Assembly: GCF_036345155.1 (NCBI RefSeq)
Contig: NZ_CP107772.1
Coordinates: forward strand, 2,356,001-2,420,000
Direction of reading: 5' to 3'
Origin: Streptomyces sp. NBC_00582
GTDB lineage: Bacteria; Actinomycetota; Actinomycetes; Streptomycetales; Streptomycetaceae
Length of the DNA: 64,000 nucleotides
Below, one piece after another: positions 55,511 to 63,904 of the stretch. A program made the position numbers and the translations under genes. The notes under the pieces are model-generated. The model was given only the letters and a program-made list of their open reading frames with translations. It made no database searches and was not told where the DNA came from. Within the stretch, counting starts at the first letter, position 1; each line of letters opens with the position of its first letter.

Positions 55511-56694
55511 GGGTTCGCTGGCTCCTCGGTAGCGGTCAGGGGCGTGGGGGCGGCTGTGCCCAGGCCGCGGACGGGGGAGTTCCACAGCACGAGGAAGGGG
55601 ACGACCAGGGCCACGGTGATGAGCGTGAGGGTGGGGCGCAGCCCGAGCCAGGTGCCAAGGGCGCCTGCGGCGAGGGCAGCGAAGGGGCGCAGGCTGAAAG
55701 CCAGCCACGATCCGGTGGCCTGGGCACGTCCTTGGAGTTCGTCCGGGGCGAGTTCCTGGCGGACGGCTCGCTGGAGTCCGCCATGGCACACCGCGGCTCC
55801 AGTTTGGATGATCATGCCGGTGCCGATGGCGACCTGCCCGCCGAGCCCGGGTTCGGCGAGGACCAGGGGGACTTGGGCGAGTGGGTTGAGGGAGAGCGCT
55901 CCAAGCATCACCGGGCCTGGACCCCAGCGTCGTTCCAGGGGCTGCCAGATGAGAGCGCCGAGGATGCCGCCGACTCCGCCGGCGCCCATGACGATGCCGA
56001 GGGCGGTCGGGCTCCAGTGGAGTTCGCGCAGCAGGTACAGCGACCAGAGGGCGCTGCTGGCGGCCAGGACGAAGGAGGTGGCCGTGTTGGACAGCACGAT
56101 GGACCGTACGACGGGAGTGTTGAGGGTGTAGGTGAGGCCCTCGCGGATCTCTGCCCATTGGCTCGTGCCGGCCTTTCGGGGTGGTGGCGGGGCCTCTCGG
56201 TGCTTGATGCGCCACAGGAGCAGGGCGCTGGCCAGGTAGGAGGCGGCATCGATGGTGACGGCGCGGGCGGCGCCGAGCGTGGTGACGAGGGCGCCGCCGG
56301 TGTTGGTGCCGATCAGGTCGGCCAGGGAGTTCCCTACGCCCATCTTGGAGTTGCCGTCCTTGATCCGGTCGGGGCCGAGGAGGGAGGGCAGGTAGCTGAT
56401 GGCGGCGTTGCTGCCGATGACCTGCAGGGCGGCCACGGTGAAGGCGACGGCGTAGAGCTGGATCAGGGTGATACGGGCGAGGGCCTGTGTGATGGGGAGG
56501 GTGAGGAGGACGGCGGCGCAGAGCAGGTTGCAGGTGATGATCAGGGGGCGTTTGCGGCGGCGGTCGGCCAGGAGGCCGGCGTGGAGGGACAGCAGCAGGG
56601 GTGGCAGTTTGGAGGCGAAGGCGATCAGCGCGACGTTGAAGGTTGAGGCGTGCAGGTCGACGACGGCCAGGACGGAGAGCGCGATGGTCGTCAC
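55507..56694 (-). CDS. MFS drug-efflux-type transporter, 5' end disturbed
   Basis: At least 395 aa with ~11-12 predicted membrane helices and the MFS loop GLLADRRRKRPLII between helices 2 and 3. The frame remains open upstream of the GTG at 56694 and encodes SLWRHTDFRRYALAQGISVTG, the typical N-terminus of this MFS family, but I find no ATG, GTG or TTG in that extension before a stop near 56813. The real start has therefore been lost, probably by a frameshift, or translation begins at 56694 with a truncated first helix. It is coupled to the methyltransferase downstream. Confidence 0.8.
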   Translation of the reverse strand: MTTIALSVLAVVDLHASTFNVALIAFASKLPPLLLSLHAGLLADRRRKRPLIITCNLLCAAVLLTLPITQALARITLIQLYAVAFTVAALQVIGSNAAISYLPSLLGPDRIKDGNSKMGVGNSLADLIGTNTGGALVTTLGAARAVTIDAASYLASALLLWRIKHREAPPPPRKAGTSQWAEIREGLTYTLNTPVVRSIVLSNTATSFVLAASSALWSLYLLRELHWSPTALGIVMGAGGVGGILGALIWQPLERRWGPGPVMLGALSLNPLAQVPLVLAEPGLGGQVAIGTGMIIQTGAAVCHGGLQRAVRQELAPDELQGRAQATGSWLAFSLRPFAALAAGALGTWLGLRPTLTLITVALVVPFLVLWNSPVRGLGTAAPTPLTATEEPANP

Positions 56695-56910
56695 TCCGCC
56701 TCCGGTGACGCTGATGCCCTGCGCGAGGGCATAGCGCCGGAAGTCGGTGTGTCTCCAGAGGCTTCCTTGAGCAGGTGGCCCGGATCGGTGTGGAACGACT
56801 GTGCTCTCCCCTCATGCGTACGACTTGTTGAGCCGGTGCCCGTTGTCCCGCACCCGTGTATCGCTTCGCCTGTTGCCGGGAGCGGATCGCTGCCGCATGC
56901 CCCTGGTTGG

Positions 56911-57864
56911 TCAGCGCGGAAGCAGCCGCTCGACACCTTCACCGCGCAGTAGCTGGGTGATGTTCTCGGCGAGACCGCCCGGGTCATCAGCCGGTCCGGT
57001 GGCTGCTACGTGCATCGCGTCGTCGCCGGAGGGATGGAAGACGGAGGCGTCGACTCTGATGTGGTTGGGTCGGTCGGTGTAGTGGGCGTGTACCGAGCAG
57101 GCGGTCTGGCAGTTTCCTTTGAGCTGGGCGAGGACGCCGCGCTCCACGGCCAGCAGCCGCGCGGTGGCGGAGTCGTTGATGGCATCGAGGAGATGAGCGG
57201 CGATCGTGTCGCCGCTTCGCTGTTCGACGACGAGTGTCCCCGCGCCGGTCGCCGGTGCCAGGACCGAGGGCGGAATGAGCTGGGTGGCGCGGTCGGCCCT
57301 GGCCACCCGGCACAGGCCGGCGTAGGCGACAACGAGAGCGTCCAGCGGCTTGTCCCCTTCCCTGGAGTCGAGGCGGGCGAGGCGGGGGATCAGGTTGCCC
57401 CGTACCGGCTCGATGGTGAGGTGGGGGTAGCGGGCGCGCAGCTGGGCGATGCGGCGCGGCGCGCTGGTGCCGACGACGTGTCCGGGCGGGAGGTCGTCCA
57501 GAGTGGCTGCGGGCTGGCCTGCCGGGAGGACGAGGGCGTCCCGGGCGTCGTCCCGGGGCAGGACAGCGCCGATGACGGTGTCGGTTCCGCGCTCGTGGGG
57601 GCCGGGCAGGTCCTTGGCACACGAGACGGTGACATCGACGCGTGCGGTGGCCAGTGCTCGGTCCAGCTCGCGTACCCAGACTGCCTTGCCACCGATCTGG
57701 GACAGAGGTCCCTGGTGAAGGTCGCCGGCGGCTTTCATCGGGGAGAGGTGAACGGCGACCTGGGGGAAGGCGCGTTCGATCAGGCCGGCGACGTGTGCCG
57801 CTTGGACCTTGGCCAGGTCGGAGTCGCGGGTGCCGATGACGAGCCGGGGTGGGATGTAGGTCAC
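56911..57864 (-). CDS. hemC: Hydroxymethylbilane synthase (porphobilinogen deaminase) paralogue
   Basis: A 317-aa enzyme that joins four porphobilinogens into hydroxymethylbilane in tetrapyrrole synthesis. Seen: VIGTRDSDLAKVQA at the N-terminus, the catalytic Asp in VSCAKDLPG, GTSAPRRIAQL for substrate binding, and the dipyrromethane-cofactor Cys in LKGNCQTACSVHA. The neighbouring genes are not haem genes, and the motifs depart from housekeeping HemC (e.g. the usual HSxKDxP is SCAKDLP), so it is probably a second, specialised copy. GTG start; 4-nt overlap with the small membrane gene upstream. Confidence 0.9.
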   Translation of the reverse strand: MTYIPPRLVIGTRDSDLAKVQAAHVAGLIERAFPQVAVHLSPMKAAGDLHQGPLSQIGGKAVWVRELDRALATARVDVTVSCAKDLPGPHERGTDTVIGAVLPRDDARDALVLPAGQPAATLDDLPPGHVVGTSAPRRIAQLRARYPHLTIEPVRGNLIPRLARLDSREGDKPLDALVVAYAGLCRVARADRATQLIPPSVLAPATGAGTLVVEQRSGDTIAAHLLDAINDSATARLLAVERGVLAQLKGNCQTACSVHAHYTDRPNHIRVDASVFHPSGDDAMHVAATGPADDPGGLAENITQLLRGEGVERLLPR

Positions 57865-58064
57865 GGAAGGATCCTGGGGTCGGGGAAGTGGGAGGTGAGG
57901 ATGGTGACGATCGTGGCGACAGCGAGACCGACCGCGATCACGCCGACGCAGCCCAGCAGGTCACGCAGCGTGCTCCACAACGGGTCGGTCCACTTGCTGG
58001 GCCTCCGGGCAGCAGGGCAGTCGGTGTCAGCCGGGGCTCGAATCGAGAGCCGGGATCCCTTCAT
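57861..58064 (-). CDS. 67-aa membrane protein coupled to hemC
   Basis: A small protein with a basic N-terminus (MKGSRLSIRAPADTD) and one transmembrane helix (LLGCVGVIAVGLAVATIVTI). Its frame overlaps the end of the double-Nudix gene upstream, and its TGA overlaps the hemC GTG (GTGA), so it belongs to the same operon. The function is unknown; membrane tethering of a partner is possible. Confidence 0.6.
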   Translation of the reverse strand: MKGSRLSIRAPADTDCPAARRPSKWTDPLWSTLRDLLGCVGVIAVGLAVATIVTILTSHFPDPRILP

Positions 58065-59166
58065 CCGGGATCGCGGTGACTGGCTGGTGTGCGCCCATCG
58101 GAATCCCCCAGCGGTCCGCCGCGGCTCGAGCCGCGCACAGAGCTTGCTCACGCCCCGCGCGCCCCAGCCCGAGCAATTCGGCTGCCTGCACCGGGGCCAC
58201 CAACAGTCGGCCGTACGAGATGCCGGTCGCCACGTCCTCGGACGCCGGACCGAGGGCAGCGACGCGCGCGATGTAGCGCGCGCGGGCGTTCGCCCCCGTT
58301 CCGGGGCCGTAGACAGCCCCGTCGGGGTCCAGCAGGTAGCCGAGGTAGGTAACGTCGCGTAGCTGAAGGGCCGCTTCTTCGGCGGCTTCGCGTGCCGCAG
58401 TCGCCGCCGGCCCGTCGTCGTCATCCTCAACGGTGCCCCCTGGCAGGACAACGTGACCGTCTCGCGGATCCACTAGGACCACCACCCGGCCGAGGTGGTC
58501 AAAGGCCCAGGTCCAAGCTTGTTTAACTGGAAGGTCGGGGGTGGGCTCGGTGCCGGGGTACCAGGAGATGTCCTGGTACCCGGCCGCAATGCGCGGGATG
58601 ACGTTCAGGCGTTGCAGCACCTGACCGTCCCCGACGGCGTTGCCGTCCTCCAACACGGCGGGTCCCGCCCTGCCGATCCGGGCACGCAGGGCAGCCAGCA
58701 TCCGCCGTCCCTCGATCGGGAACATCCGGGGCGCGGCCTGTGCCGGTGGAAGGAAGTGGAACGAGGTGATCTCGTTCCCGGGCAGGCGAATCCGGGCGAT
58801 GTCGTCCTCCTCCAGGACGCCGCCGTCCCAGATGGAGACCGTTTCACCGGAAAAGCCGTACACCTTCTCGTACTCCGGATTGCCCTTGCTCACCCAGTCG
58901 ACCGCCAAGAGCTGGTGCACGTCGATGGACAGTCCGAGCTCCTCGGCCACCTCCCGCACCGCCGTGGCCGAGGGCCGCTCCGACTGCTCCACGCCCCCGC
59001 CGGGTAGCAACAGCGTCCCCGGGCGGTACGCCGGGTCGAGTACCAGGATCTTGCCGTCCGTATCCGTGAACAGGACCGCGGCGCCGCTCCAGAAGGCCGC
59101 GCGTGACCGCGCGTAGTCCTCAGGCGCCATCAGCCCCACAGGCTCCCGCCCGTCCTCAACATGCAT
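58027..59166 (-). CDS. Double-domain Nudix hydrolase
   Basis: A 379-aa protein with two Nudix domains. The first has a full box (GGGVEQSERPSATAV then REVAEELGL, residues ~57-79). The second is degenerate: GGTVEDDDDGPAATAA then REAAEEAAL, missing the terminal Gly, so only the first is clearly catalytic. The second may bind substrate or mediate dimers. The first domain ends WISKGN-type and FHFLPPAQA. It overlaps the Nudix gene upstream by 11 bp and the small membrane gene downstream, placing it in the middle of a minus-strand operon. The substrate is unknown. Confidence 0.87.
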   Translation of the reverse strand: MHVEDGREPVGLMAPEDYARSRAAFWSGAAVLFTDTDGKILVLDPAYRPGTLLLPGGGVEQSERPSATAVREVAEELGLSIDVHQLLAVDWVSKGNPEYEKVYGFSGETVSIWDGGVLEEDDIARIRLPGNEITSFHFLPPAQAAPRMFPIEGRRMLAALRARIGRAGPAVLEDGNAVGDGQVLQRLNVIPRIAAGYQDISWYPGTEPTPDLPVKQAWTWAFDHLGRVVVLVDPRDGHVVLPGGTVEDDDDGPAATAAREAAEEAALQLRDVTYLGYLLDPDGAVYGPGTGANARARYIARVAALGPASEDVATGISYGRLLVAPVQAAELLGLGRAGREQALCAARAAADRWGIPMGAHQPVTAIPDEGIPALDSSPG

Positions 59167-59608
59167 CGGGCCACCCCACCGTGCTTGCGCTCTGGCCTCG
59201 CTGAATGCAGATCAGGGCCTGGCGGGTGTAGCGCACAAGCCTGTCCGGCAGAGCCGAGAGCGGCCACCACTTCAGATCCGCGCACTTGTCCGGCTCCGCG
59301 ATGTACGGCCGCCCGGCGTACTGGTTGGCGGTGAAGAAGATTTGCAACCGGCTCACGTGAGTCTCGGGGTCGTGGTCGTGGACGGTGTGCGCGACCACCA
59401 AGTCCTCCTCCGCGAGGGCGATGCCTAGTTCCTCGCGGGCCTCACGGACCATGCCGGCGAGGAAGGACTCACCGTCCTCAAGGTGGCCAGCGGGGACATG
59501 CCACCAGCCGTCACACCAAGCAGTGCCCGCGCGGAGGCCGAGCAGCACCCGATCTCTCTGAACCAGGACCAAGTGAAGCCCGATCACGGATCGGTAAGGC
59601 AGCGCCAT
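59156..59608 (-). CDS. Nudix hydrolase
   Basis: A 150-aa Nudix protein with an intact box (GHLEDGESFLAGMV then REAREELGI). The start MALPYRSVIGLHLVLVQRDR and the middle VAHTVHDHDPETHVSRLQIF are typical of MutT-like enzymes. ATG at 59608 directly follows GAGAAGGAG, unusually close, so the true start could differ slightly. It is the first gene of the minus-strand run (Nudix, double Nudix, membrane peptide, hemC, MFS, methyltransferase). The 500-bp region upstream (59609-60112), shared with divergent gpsA, contains an inverted repeat but no gene. Confidence 0.87.
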   Translation of the reverse strand: MALPYRSVIGLHLVLVQRDRVLLGLRAGTAWCDGWWHVPAGHLEDGESFLAGMVREAREELGIALAEEDLVVAHTVHDHDPETHVSRLQIFFTANQYAGRPYIAEPDKCADLKWWPLSALPDRLVRYTRQALICIQRGQSASTVGWPDAC

Positions 59609-59902
59609 CTCCTTCTCGACGTGTCGGCCCGATCGGGAAGCAGTTGACTGCGCTAGCAGCAGGGCGAACCCCCGGGCGCGATGCGATCCCGACAGTTGGA
59701 GAGCGCACGGTCCAATGGCGGGCGAGGGCAGTGGTCCGGTCAACGCCCGTGCGGAGGTCCCTGCGCGCGGGCGGCGCCGGGCAGGGAGAACAATGGGCAT
59801 AACGGGGCCTCCCGAGGCATGAGGAATCCAATGCGCCTGCCGCCTGTGACCGCAGCGACTCGGGTGCCCGTTGCCGGACGCCGACGAGTCTATCCAGCCT
59901 GA

Positions 59903-59936
59903 GCCGTAAGCTCGTTGGGCGAGTCCGTGTTACGGC
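59903..59936. repeat. Nested inverted repeat in the Nudix/gpsA divergent region
   Basis: GCCGTAA (59903-59909) is mirrored by TTACGGC (59930-59936), and a smaller CTCG/CGAG pair is nested inside. It could be an operator or RNA structure ahead of gpsA. Confidence 0.35.
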
Positions 59937-60112
59937 CGCTTCCACTCGATGTGGTAATTCTTCGGTGCCCTATCCGCGTCGAGCGGGCCTTGGACAACGC
60001 CCTCCATCTCTGCCGCGGTCGCCCAACTGCGTGCCGTGACCTCCCCGGCTGGGCCGAGTCCGGCCGATACGATGACCGGGCCCGGCCTCCACCCCGACGA
60101 CAGGACCCCGCA

Positions 60113-61126
60113 GTGAGCCAGCACCATGCTGTCCGTGCTGCGGTGTTCTCGGCCGGGTCCTGGGGCACCGCTGTGGCCAAGATCCTCGCCGATGCCGGCA
60201 CCAGCGTCATCGTGCACGCCCGCCGCAGCGAGATCGCCGACGCGATCAAGACGCTTCACCGCAACCCCGGCTACTTCCCAGACATCAAGCTGCCCACCGC
60301 TCTGACCGCGACAACCGACCCGGCCACCGCACTGGGCGGCGCGGACTTCCTGGTGCTGTCCATCCCCGCCCAGACCCTGCGGACCAACCTCGCCGCGTGG
60401 GCGCCGCACATCGGGCCCGACACCGTGATCGTGTCGCTGATGAAGGGCATCGAGCAGAACAGCGGGCTGCGGGCGAGCCAGATCATCACCGGAGTGACCG
60501 GCGTGAGCGCGGACCGGGTCGCGGTGCTGTCCGGACCGAACCTGGCGCGCGAGATCATGGAGGGCCAGCCCGCCGCCGCCACCGTCGCCTGCCCCGACGA
60601 GGACGCCGCCCACCGCTTCCAAAAGGCGTGCCATACCAGCTACTTCCGGCCCTACACCAGCACCGACGTGACCGGCTGTGAGCTGGGCGGCGCGGTGAAG
60701 AACGTCATTGCCCTCGCGGTCGGCATCGCCTCCGGCATGGGCCTTGGCCACAACGCGCAGGCCATGCTCATCACCCGCGGGCTCGCAGAGACCACCCGGC
60801 TCGCCACCGCCATGGGCGCCCATCCCGCAACCCTCGCCGGCCTGTCCGGCCTGGGCGACCTGGTCGCCACCTGCTCCTCCCCGCTGTCACGCAACCGCAC
60901 CTTCGGCACCCACCTCGGCCAGGGGCTGAGCGTCAAGGAGGCGACAGCCGCCACCCGGCAGACCACCGAAGGCGTCAAGTCCGCCGAAGCCATCCTCGCC
61001 CTGGCCCACGCCCACGACATCGAGATGCCGATCACAAAAGTGATCTCCGACCTGCTGCACTCGAAGGTCGCCCTCAACGAGGCCGCCGCCGCGCTGATGC
61101 AGCGGCCCACCAAGCCCGAGCGCTGA
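60113..61126 (+). CDS. gpsA: NAD(P)H-dependent glycerol-3-phosphate dehydrogenase paralogue
   Basis: A 337-aa enzyme that reduces dihydroxyacetone phosphate to sn-glycerol-3-phosphate for phospholipids. Nucleotide-binding loop FSAGSWGTAVAKIL, VLSIPAQTLR, SLMKGIE, LSGPNLAREI, the catalytic Lys in GGAVKNVIALAVG, and GLGDLVATCSSPLSRNRTFG are all present in order. The first Gly of the usual G-A-G-S-W-G loop is Ser here (F-S-A-G-S-W-G). The GTG at 60113 starts the conserved region; the longer frame upstream is not conserved. Its accessory location suggests an extra copy. Confidence 0.92.
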   Translation: MSQHHAVRAAVFSAGSWGTAVAKILADAGTSVIVHARRSEIADAIKTLHRNPGYFPDIKLPTALTATTDPATALGGADFLVLSIPAQTLRTNLAAWAPHIGPDTVIVSLMKGIEQNSGLRASQIITGVTGVSADRVAVLSGPNLAREIMEGQPAAATVACPDEDAAHRFQKACHTSYFRPYTSTDVTGCELGGAVKNVIALAVGIASGMGLGHNAQAMLITRGLAETTRLATAMGAHPATLAGLSGLGDLVATCSSPLSRNRTFGTHLGQGLSVKEATAATRQTTEGVKSAEAILALAHAHDIEMPITKVISDLLHSKVALNEAAAALMQRPTKPER

Positions 61127-61554
61127 CCACCGGCGCCCGCCTGCGCAGGCCGGCCAGGGCCGCCCTGATACTGCGGGAAGTGGACGGAGGAAGCCGCCTG
61201 GCTCCTCGGCGCACCGCTGCTAACCTCCGCCGTGGCCAACGCCTAGTGGCAGGCCCTCACTGGGCCGCACTCGGCGCAGCCGGCGTCCTGCTGCACGGCC
61301 CCATCACCACCGCCCGGCTGCCCGCCCTGGCACCGGGTCTGCACCACAGCGTTATCCCGCCCGCCACCACCGAGCCACCGCCGCGCGCTGCCCCAGCGCG
61401 TCCGATCGCGCTCGTCGCAGCCAGCCCCTTCCAGCCCTTCGTCCGGCTGGCCGGGCCCTGACGGCTGATCTGGGCCAAGGCCACCGGACGCCGCCTCGGC
61501 TTCGGTAAGACTGAACGCCGAACACCTCAACCCCCGAGCAAGAGCGGGAGTTCC
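61127..61554. other. ~430-bp gap without a supported gene
   Basis: Open frames are present on both strands but read as low-complexity Pro/Ala-rich sequence without motifs. It may contain a decayed gene. The promoter of the following Nudix gene must lie in its right part. Confidence 0.35.
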
Positions 61555-62025
61555 GTGGCTGAAACCATTACCGCGACCGTCCGCAACGCCGCCAAGGCCG
61601 TCGTCCTCCATGACGGCCGTGTCCTGCTCCAACGCGCCCACTGGGAGGGACAGGACTGCTACTTCCTTCCCGGCGGAGGCCAGCACCCCGGCGAGGCCCT
61701 CGGCACCACGGTCCGCCGCGAGGTCCACGAGGAGACCGGCCTGGACGTCACGCCCGAACGCCTACTGTGGCTGCGCGAGTACATCGGCGCCCATCACGGC
61801 GGCGCCCCGAAGGACCACCGGGTTGAAGCGATCTTCCTGTGCCGGCCTGACGGCGACCTGGGCCAGCTCGGCGGCCACGCAGAAGACGACGTACAGACCG
61901 GGCTCGAATGGGTGGAGCTGGAGAAAGTGCCCGGCCTCAATCTCCTGCCCCAGGGCCTGCGGGGACCGATCGCCGACCTCGCCCACGGCGAGCCTCCCAC
62001 TCGCTACCTCGGCGACATCGCCTGA
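61555..62025 (+). CDS. Nudix hydrolase
   Basis: A 156-aa Nudix protein with an intact box (GGGQHPGEALGTTV then RREVHEETGLD). The N-terminal AAKAVVLHDGRVLLQRAHWE and ECxE-like VEAIFLCRPDGD are typical of MutT-like enzymes. GTG start. It lies 2 bp upstream of a broken phosphotransferase gene, so the two were once an operon. The substrate is unknown. Confidence 0.88.
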   Translation: MAETITATVRNAAKAVVLHDGRVLLQRAHWEGQDCYFLPGGGQHPGEALGTTVRREVHEETGLDVTPERLLWLREYIGAHHGGAPKDHRVEAIFLCRPDGDLGQLGGHAEDDVQTGLEWVELEKVPGLNLLPQGLRGPIADLAHGEPPTRYLGDIA

Positions 62026-62027
62026 CT

Positions 62028-62665
62028 ATGAGGATCGACGGCCGCGTCCCCGACGGCGCCACCGAAATCACCACCGGCCAGGCCAACCGCGTCTGTACAT
62101 CGGCGGACGCGAGCCGTACGTCCTCAAGCACTACAGCGACCCTGCCCGTGCCGCCAACGAGGCCGCCGCCCTCGTCCTCCTCACCCATCACCGGGCCCCC
62201 AGCCCCCGCCTGCTGCACGCTGACATCGAGAGGCAGCCGGTCTGGACCGCCCAGAGCGTCGTCCAGGTCGAGCCCCTCCCCGTCGATCAGTTCCTGGATG
62301 AACTCGCCGGTCCCCTCGCCGCAGTCCACGCCATCCCCGGAACCCACTTCGGGCGCCTCGCCTGAGCCACCCGCCACCACACCTGGCGCGACTACCTCCA
62401 CGGCCGCCTGAACCTCTGCACAGCCACGGCACCCGATCTCGCTGCCGTCGCAGCAGCCTTCCACCAAGACCTCGACCGAGTGAATCTCGACATCGAGCCC
62501 CGGCTGCTCTCGCCTCAGCCCCTGCTCACCCATGGGCCCGCTCCAGCCGACCAGCGGCGCCTGGAGCTGTACTGGCGTCTCCACCTCCTGGCCGATGCGG
62601 CTCTGGCCTCCGACCCCGAAGTCCGGGCGCACTCCCTGGCCCTCACCACCGGCACCATCACATGA
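62028..62665 (+). pseudogene. Degraded phosphotransferase (APH-like) gene
   Basis: Coding sequence resumes in a second frame after a frameshift near 62090 (start MRIDGRVPDGATEITTG; then LYIGGREPYVLKHYSDPAR, with the probable ATP Lys). An in-frame TGA at 62363-62365 then interrupts it after THFGRLA, and the same frame continues to 62665. The catalytic loop area reads LLTHGPAP, with no HGD, suggesting an internal deletion. It directly follows a Nudix gene. The three defects make function unlikely. Confidence 0.65.
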
Positions 62666-62758
62666 CGTGAAACCGCGGGCCCGTCACCGGCCGTCGAGGC
62701 CGAAACGAGCCGCCTCGTAGCGCGCCGTGGGGCAGAATCCCGATGACCGTCCGCGAAG

Positions 62759-63340
62759 GTGGAGTTGATTCGGGTGCGACCCAGCCAGCAGATGCGCGAT
62801 CTCGGCATCGTCCAGTACGGCGCCCCCATCCTGGCTGAGCCAGCCCGCCCCCTTGGTCTCCCAGACGAGCGGAAGACCGCCGAGACCGTCATTAGCCAAC
62901 TCCTCGACGCCATGGAACGCATCCACCGCGCACACGACTTCTCCGGCAAGGGCCTGGGCCTGGCCGCCCCGCAGATCGGCATCGGCCGGGCCGCAGCCGT
63001 CGTCAAGCCGCCCGGCGCCGACCCGATCGTGCTCCTCAACCCTCGTATCGCTGCCGCCTCCGACGAGATGGACGAGAGGTTCGAAGGCTGTCTGTCCTTC
63101 TTCGACGTCCGGGCCCCGGTTCCCAGGTCCCTGCGGATCACCGTCGAGACGGTGACGCCGGACGGCAGCACCATGACCACGGTCTACGAACGGGGCGAAG
63201 CCCGGCTCATCGCGCACGAGATCGATCACCTTGACGGTCTTGTGCTGCTGAATCGGATACGGCCCGGAGTGACCCCGATCCCCGTCGAGGAGTACCGCAA
63301 GACGGCCGAAGCTACCGGCCGGGCCTGGTCATACGAGTAG
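62759..63340 (+). CDS. def: Peptide deformylase paralogue
   Basis: A 193-aa metalloenzyme that removes the formyl group from nascent proteins. All three motifs are present: GLGLAAPQIG, EGCLS with the metal-binding Cys, and HEIDH with two His ligands and the catalytic Glu. The N-terminus (RPSQQMRDLGIVQYGAPIL) is longer than in short PDFs, typical of actinobacterial types. GTG start at 62759. Deformylase copies outside the housekeeping locus can confer tolerance to deformylase inhibitors, an inference here. Confidence 0.93.
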   Translation: MELIRVRPSQQMRDLGIVQYGAPILAEPARPLGLPDERKTAETVISQLLDAMERIHRAHDFSGKGLGLAAPQIGIGRAAAVVKPPGADPIVLLNPRIAAASDEMDERFEGCLSFFDVRAPVPRSLRITVETVTPDGSTMTTVYERGEARLIAHEIDHLDGLVLLNRIRPGVTPIPVEEYRKTAEATGRAWSYE

Positions 63341-63358
63341 AAGAGGCAGGGCACGACC

Positions 63359-63640
63359 GTGGGCAGGCACGCCCGTCCCGGACCGCCGGACCAGCCGTCC
63401 CGCGCGGTCCCTAGCATCGACCCCGACGCCCCGCTCGCTCCCTACTACCGGCGCAGGTGTGCGCCGATGGACGTCTACCGCCGGCACCGGCCCGTCGGCG
63501 GCGGAGCCACCCACGTGCGGCCGGAGGAACCGCGGGTCCTGGAGTCCTGGGACGGCTTCGCATACGTGCCCGAAGGCACCGCGCCGAACCTCGCGGCCGC
63601 TCAAGCCTGGGCGGCCGGCGGACCGGCGCCGGGCGGGTAG
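63359..63640 (+). CDS. Small hypothetical protein downstream of def
   Basis: A 93-aa frame starting 18 bp after the def stop (GTG). It has an RPGPPDQPSRAVPSIDPDAP N-terminus, a basic YYRRRCAPMDVYRRHR segment and ESWDGFAYVPEGTAPNLAAA at the end. There are no known motifs, signal or membrane segment. Same-strand position suggests co-transcription with def. It may not be a real gene. Confidence 0.4.
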   Translation: MGRHARPGPPDQPSRAVPSIDPDAPLAPYYRRRCAPMDVYRRHRPVGGGATHVRPEEPRVLESWDGFAYVPEGTAPNLAAAQAWAAGGPAPGG

Positions 63641-63904
63641 GTCACCGGCTCGATCGGCCCAGGCAGAGCTGACATCTCGGCGACAATCAGCCTCGCTTCA
63701 GACCCAAATCCGAACCCATGGAGGCGTTCAGGATTGGCCGGCTGCAACAGCCCGGCCGAACTGCGCATCCTGCTCGATGTGGCGCTTGAGGAGAACGTCG
63801 AACTACTCGCAAAGCTCGCCGAGTTCCTAGCCGAGAACGAAGCCAGGACCCACGCCACGTGCACCGAGTAGCTCGTCCGCAAGGAGTGCCTGTTGTTACG
63901 AGTC
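63641..63904. other. Gap before the right-edge gene
   Basis: A + strand frame ending at 63871 encodes an acidic helix (ELRILLDVALEENVELL) but lacks a good start. No other feature is supported. Confidence 0.3.
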
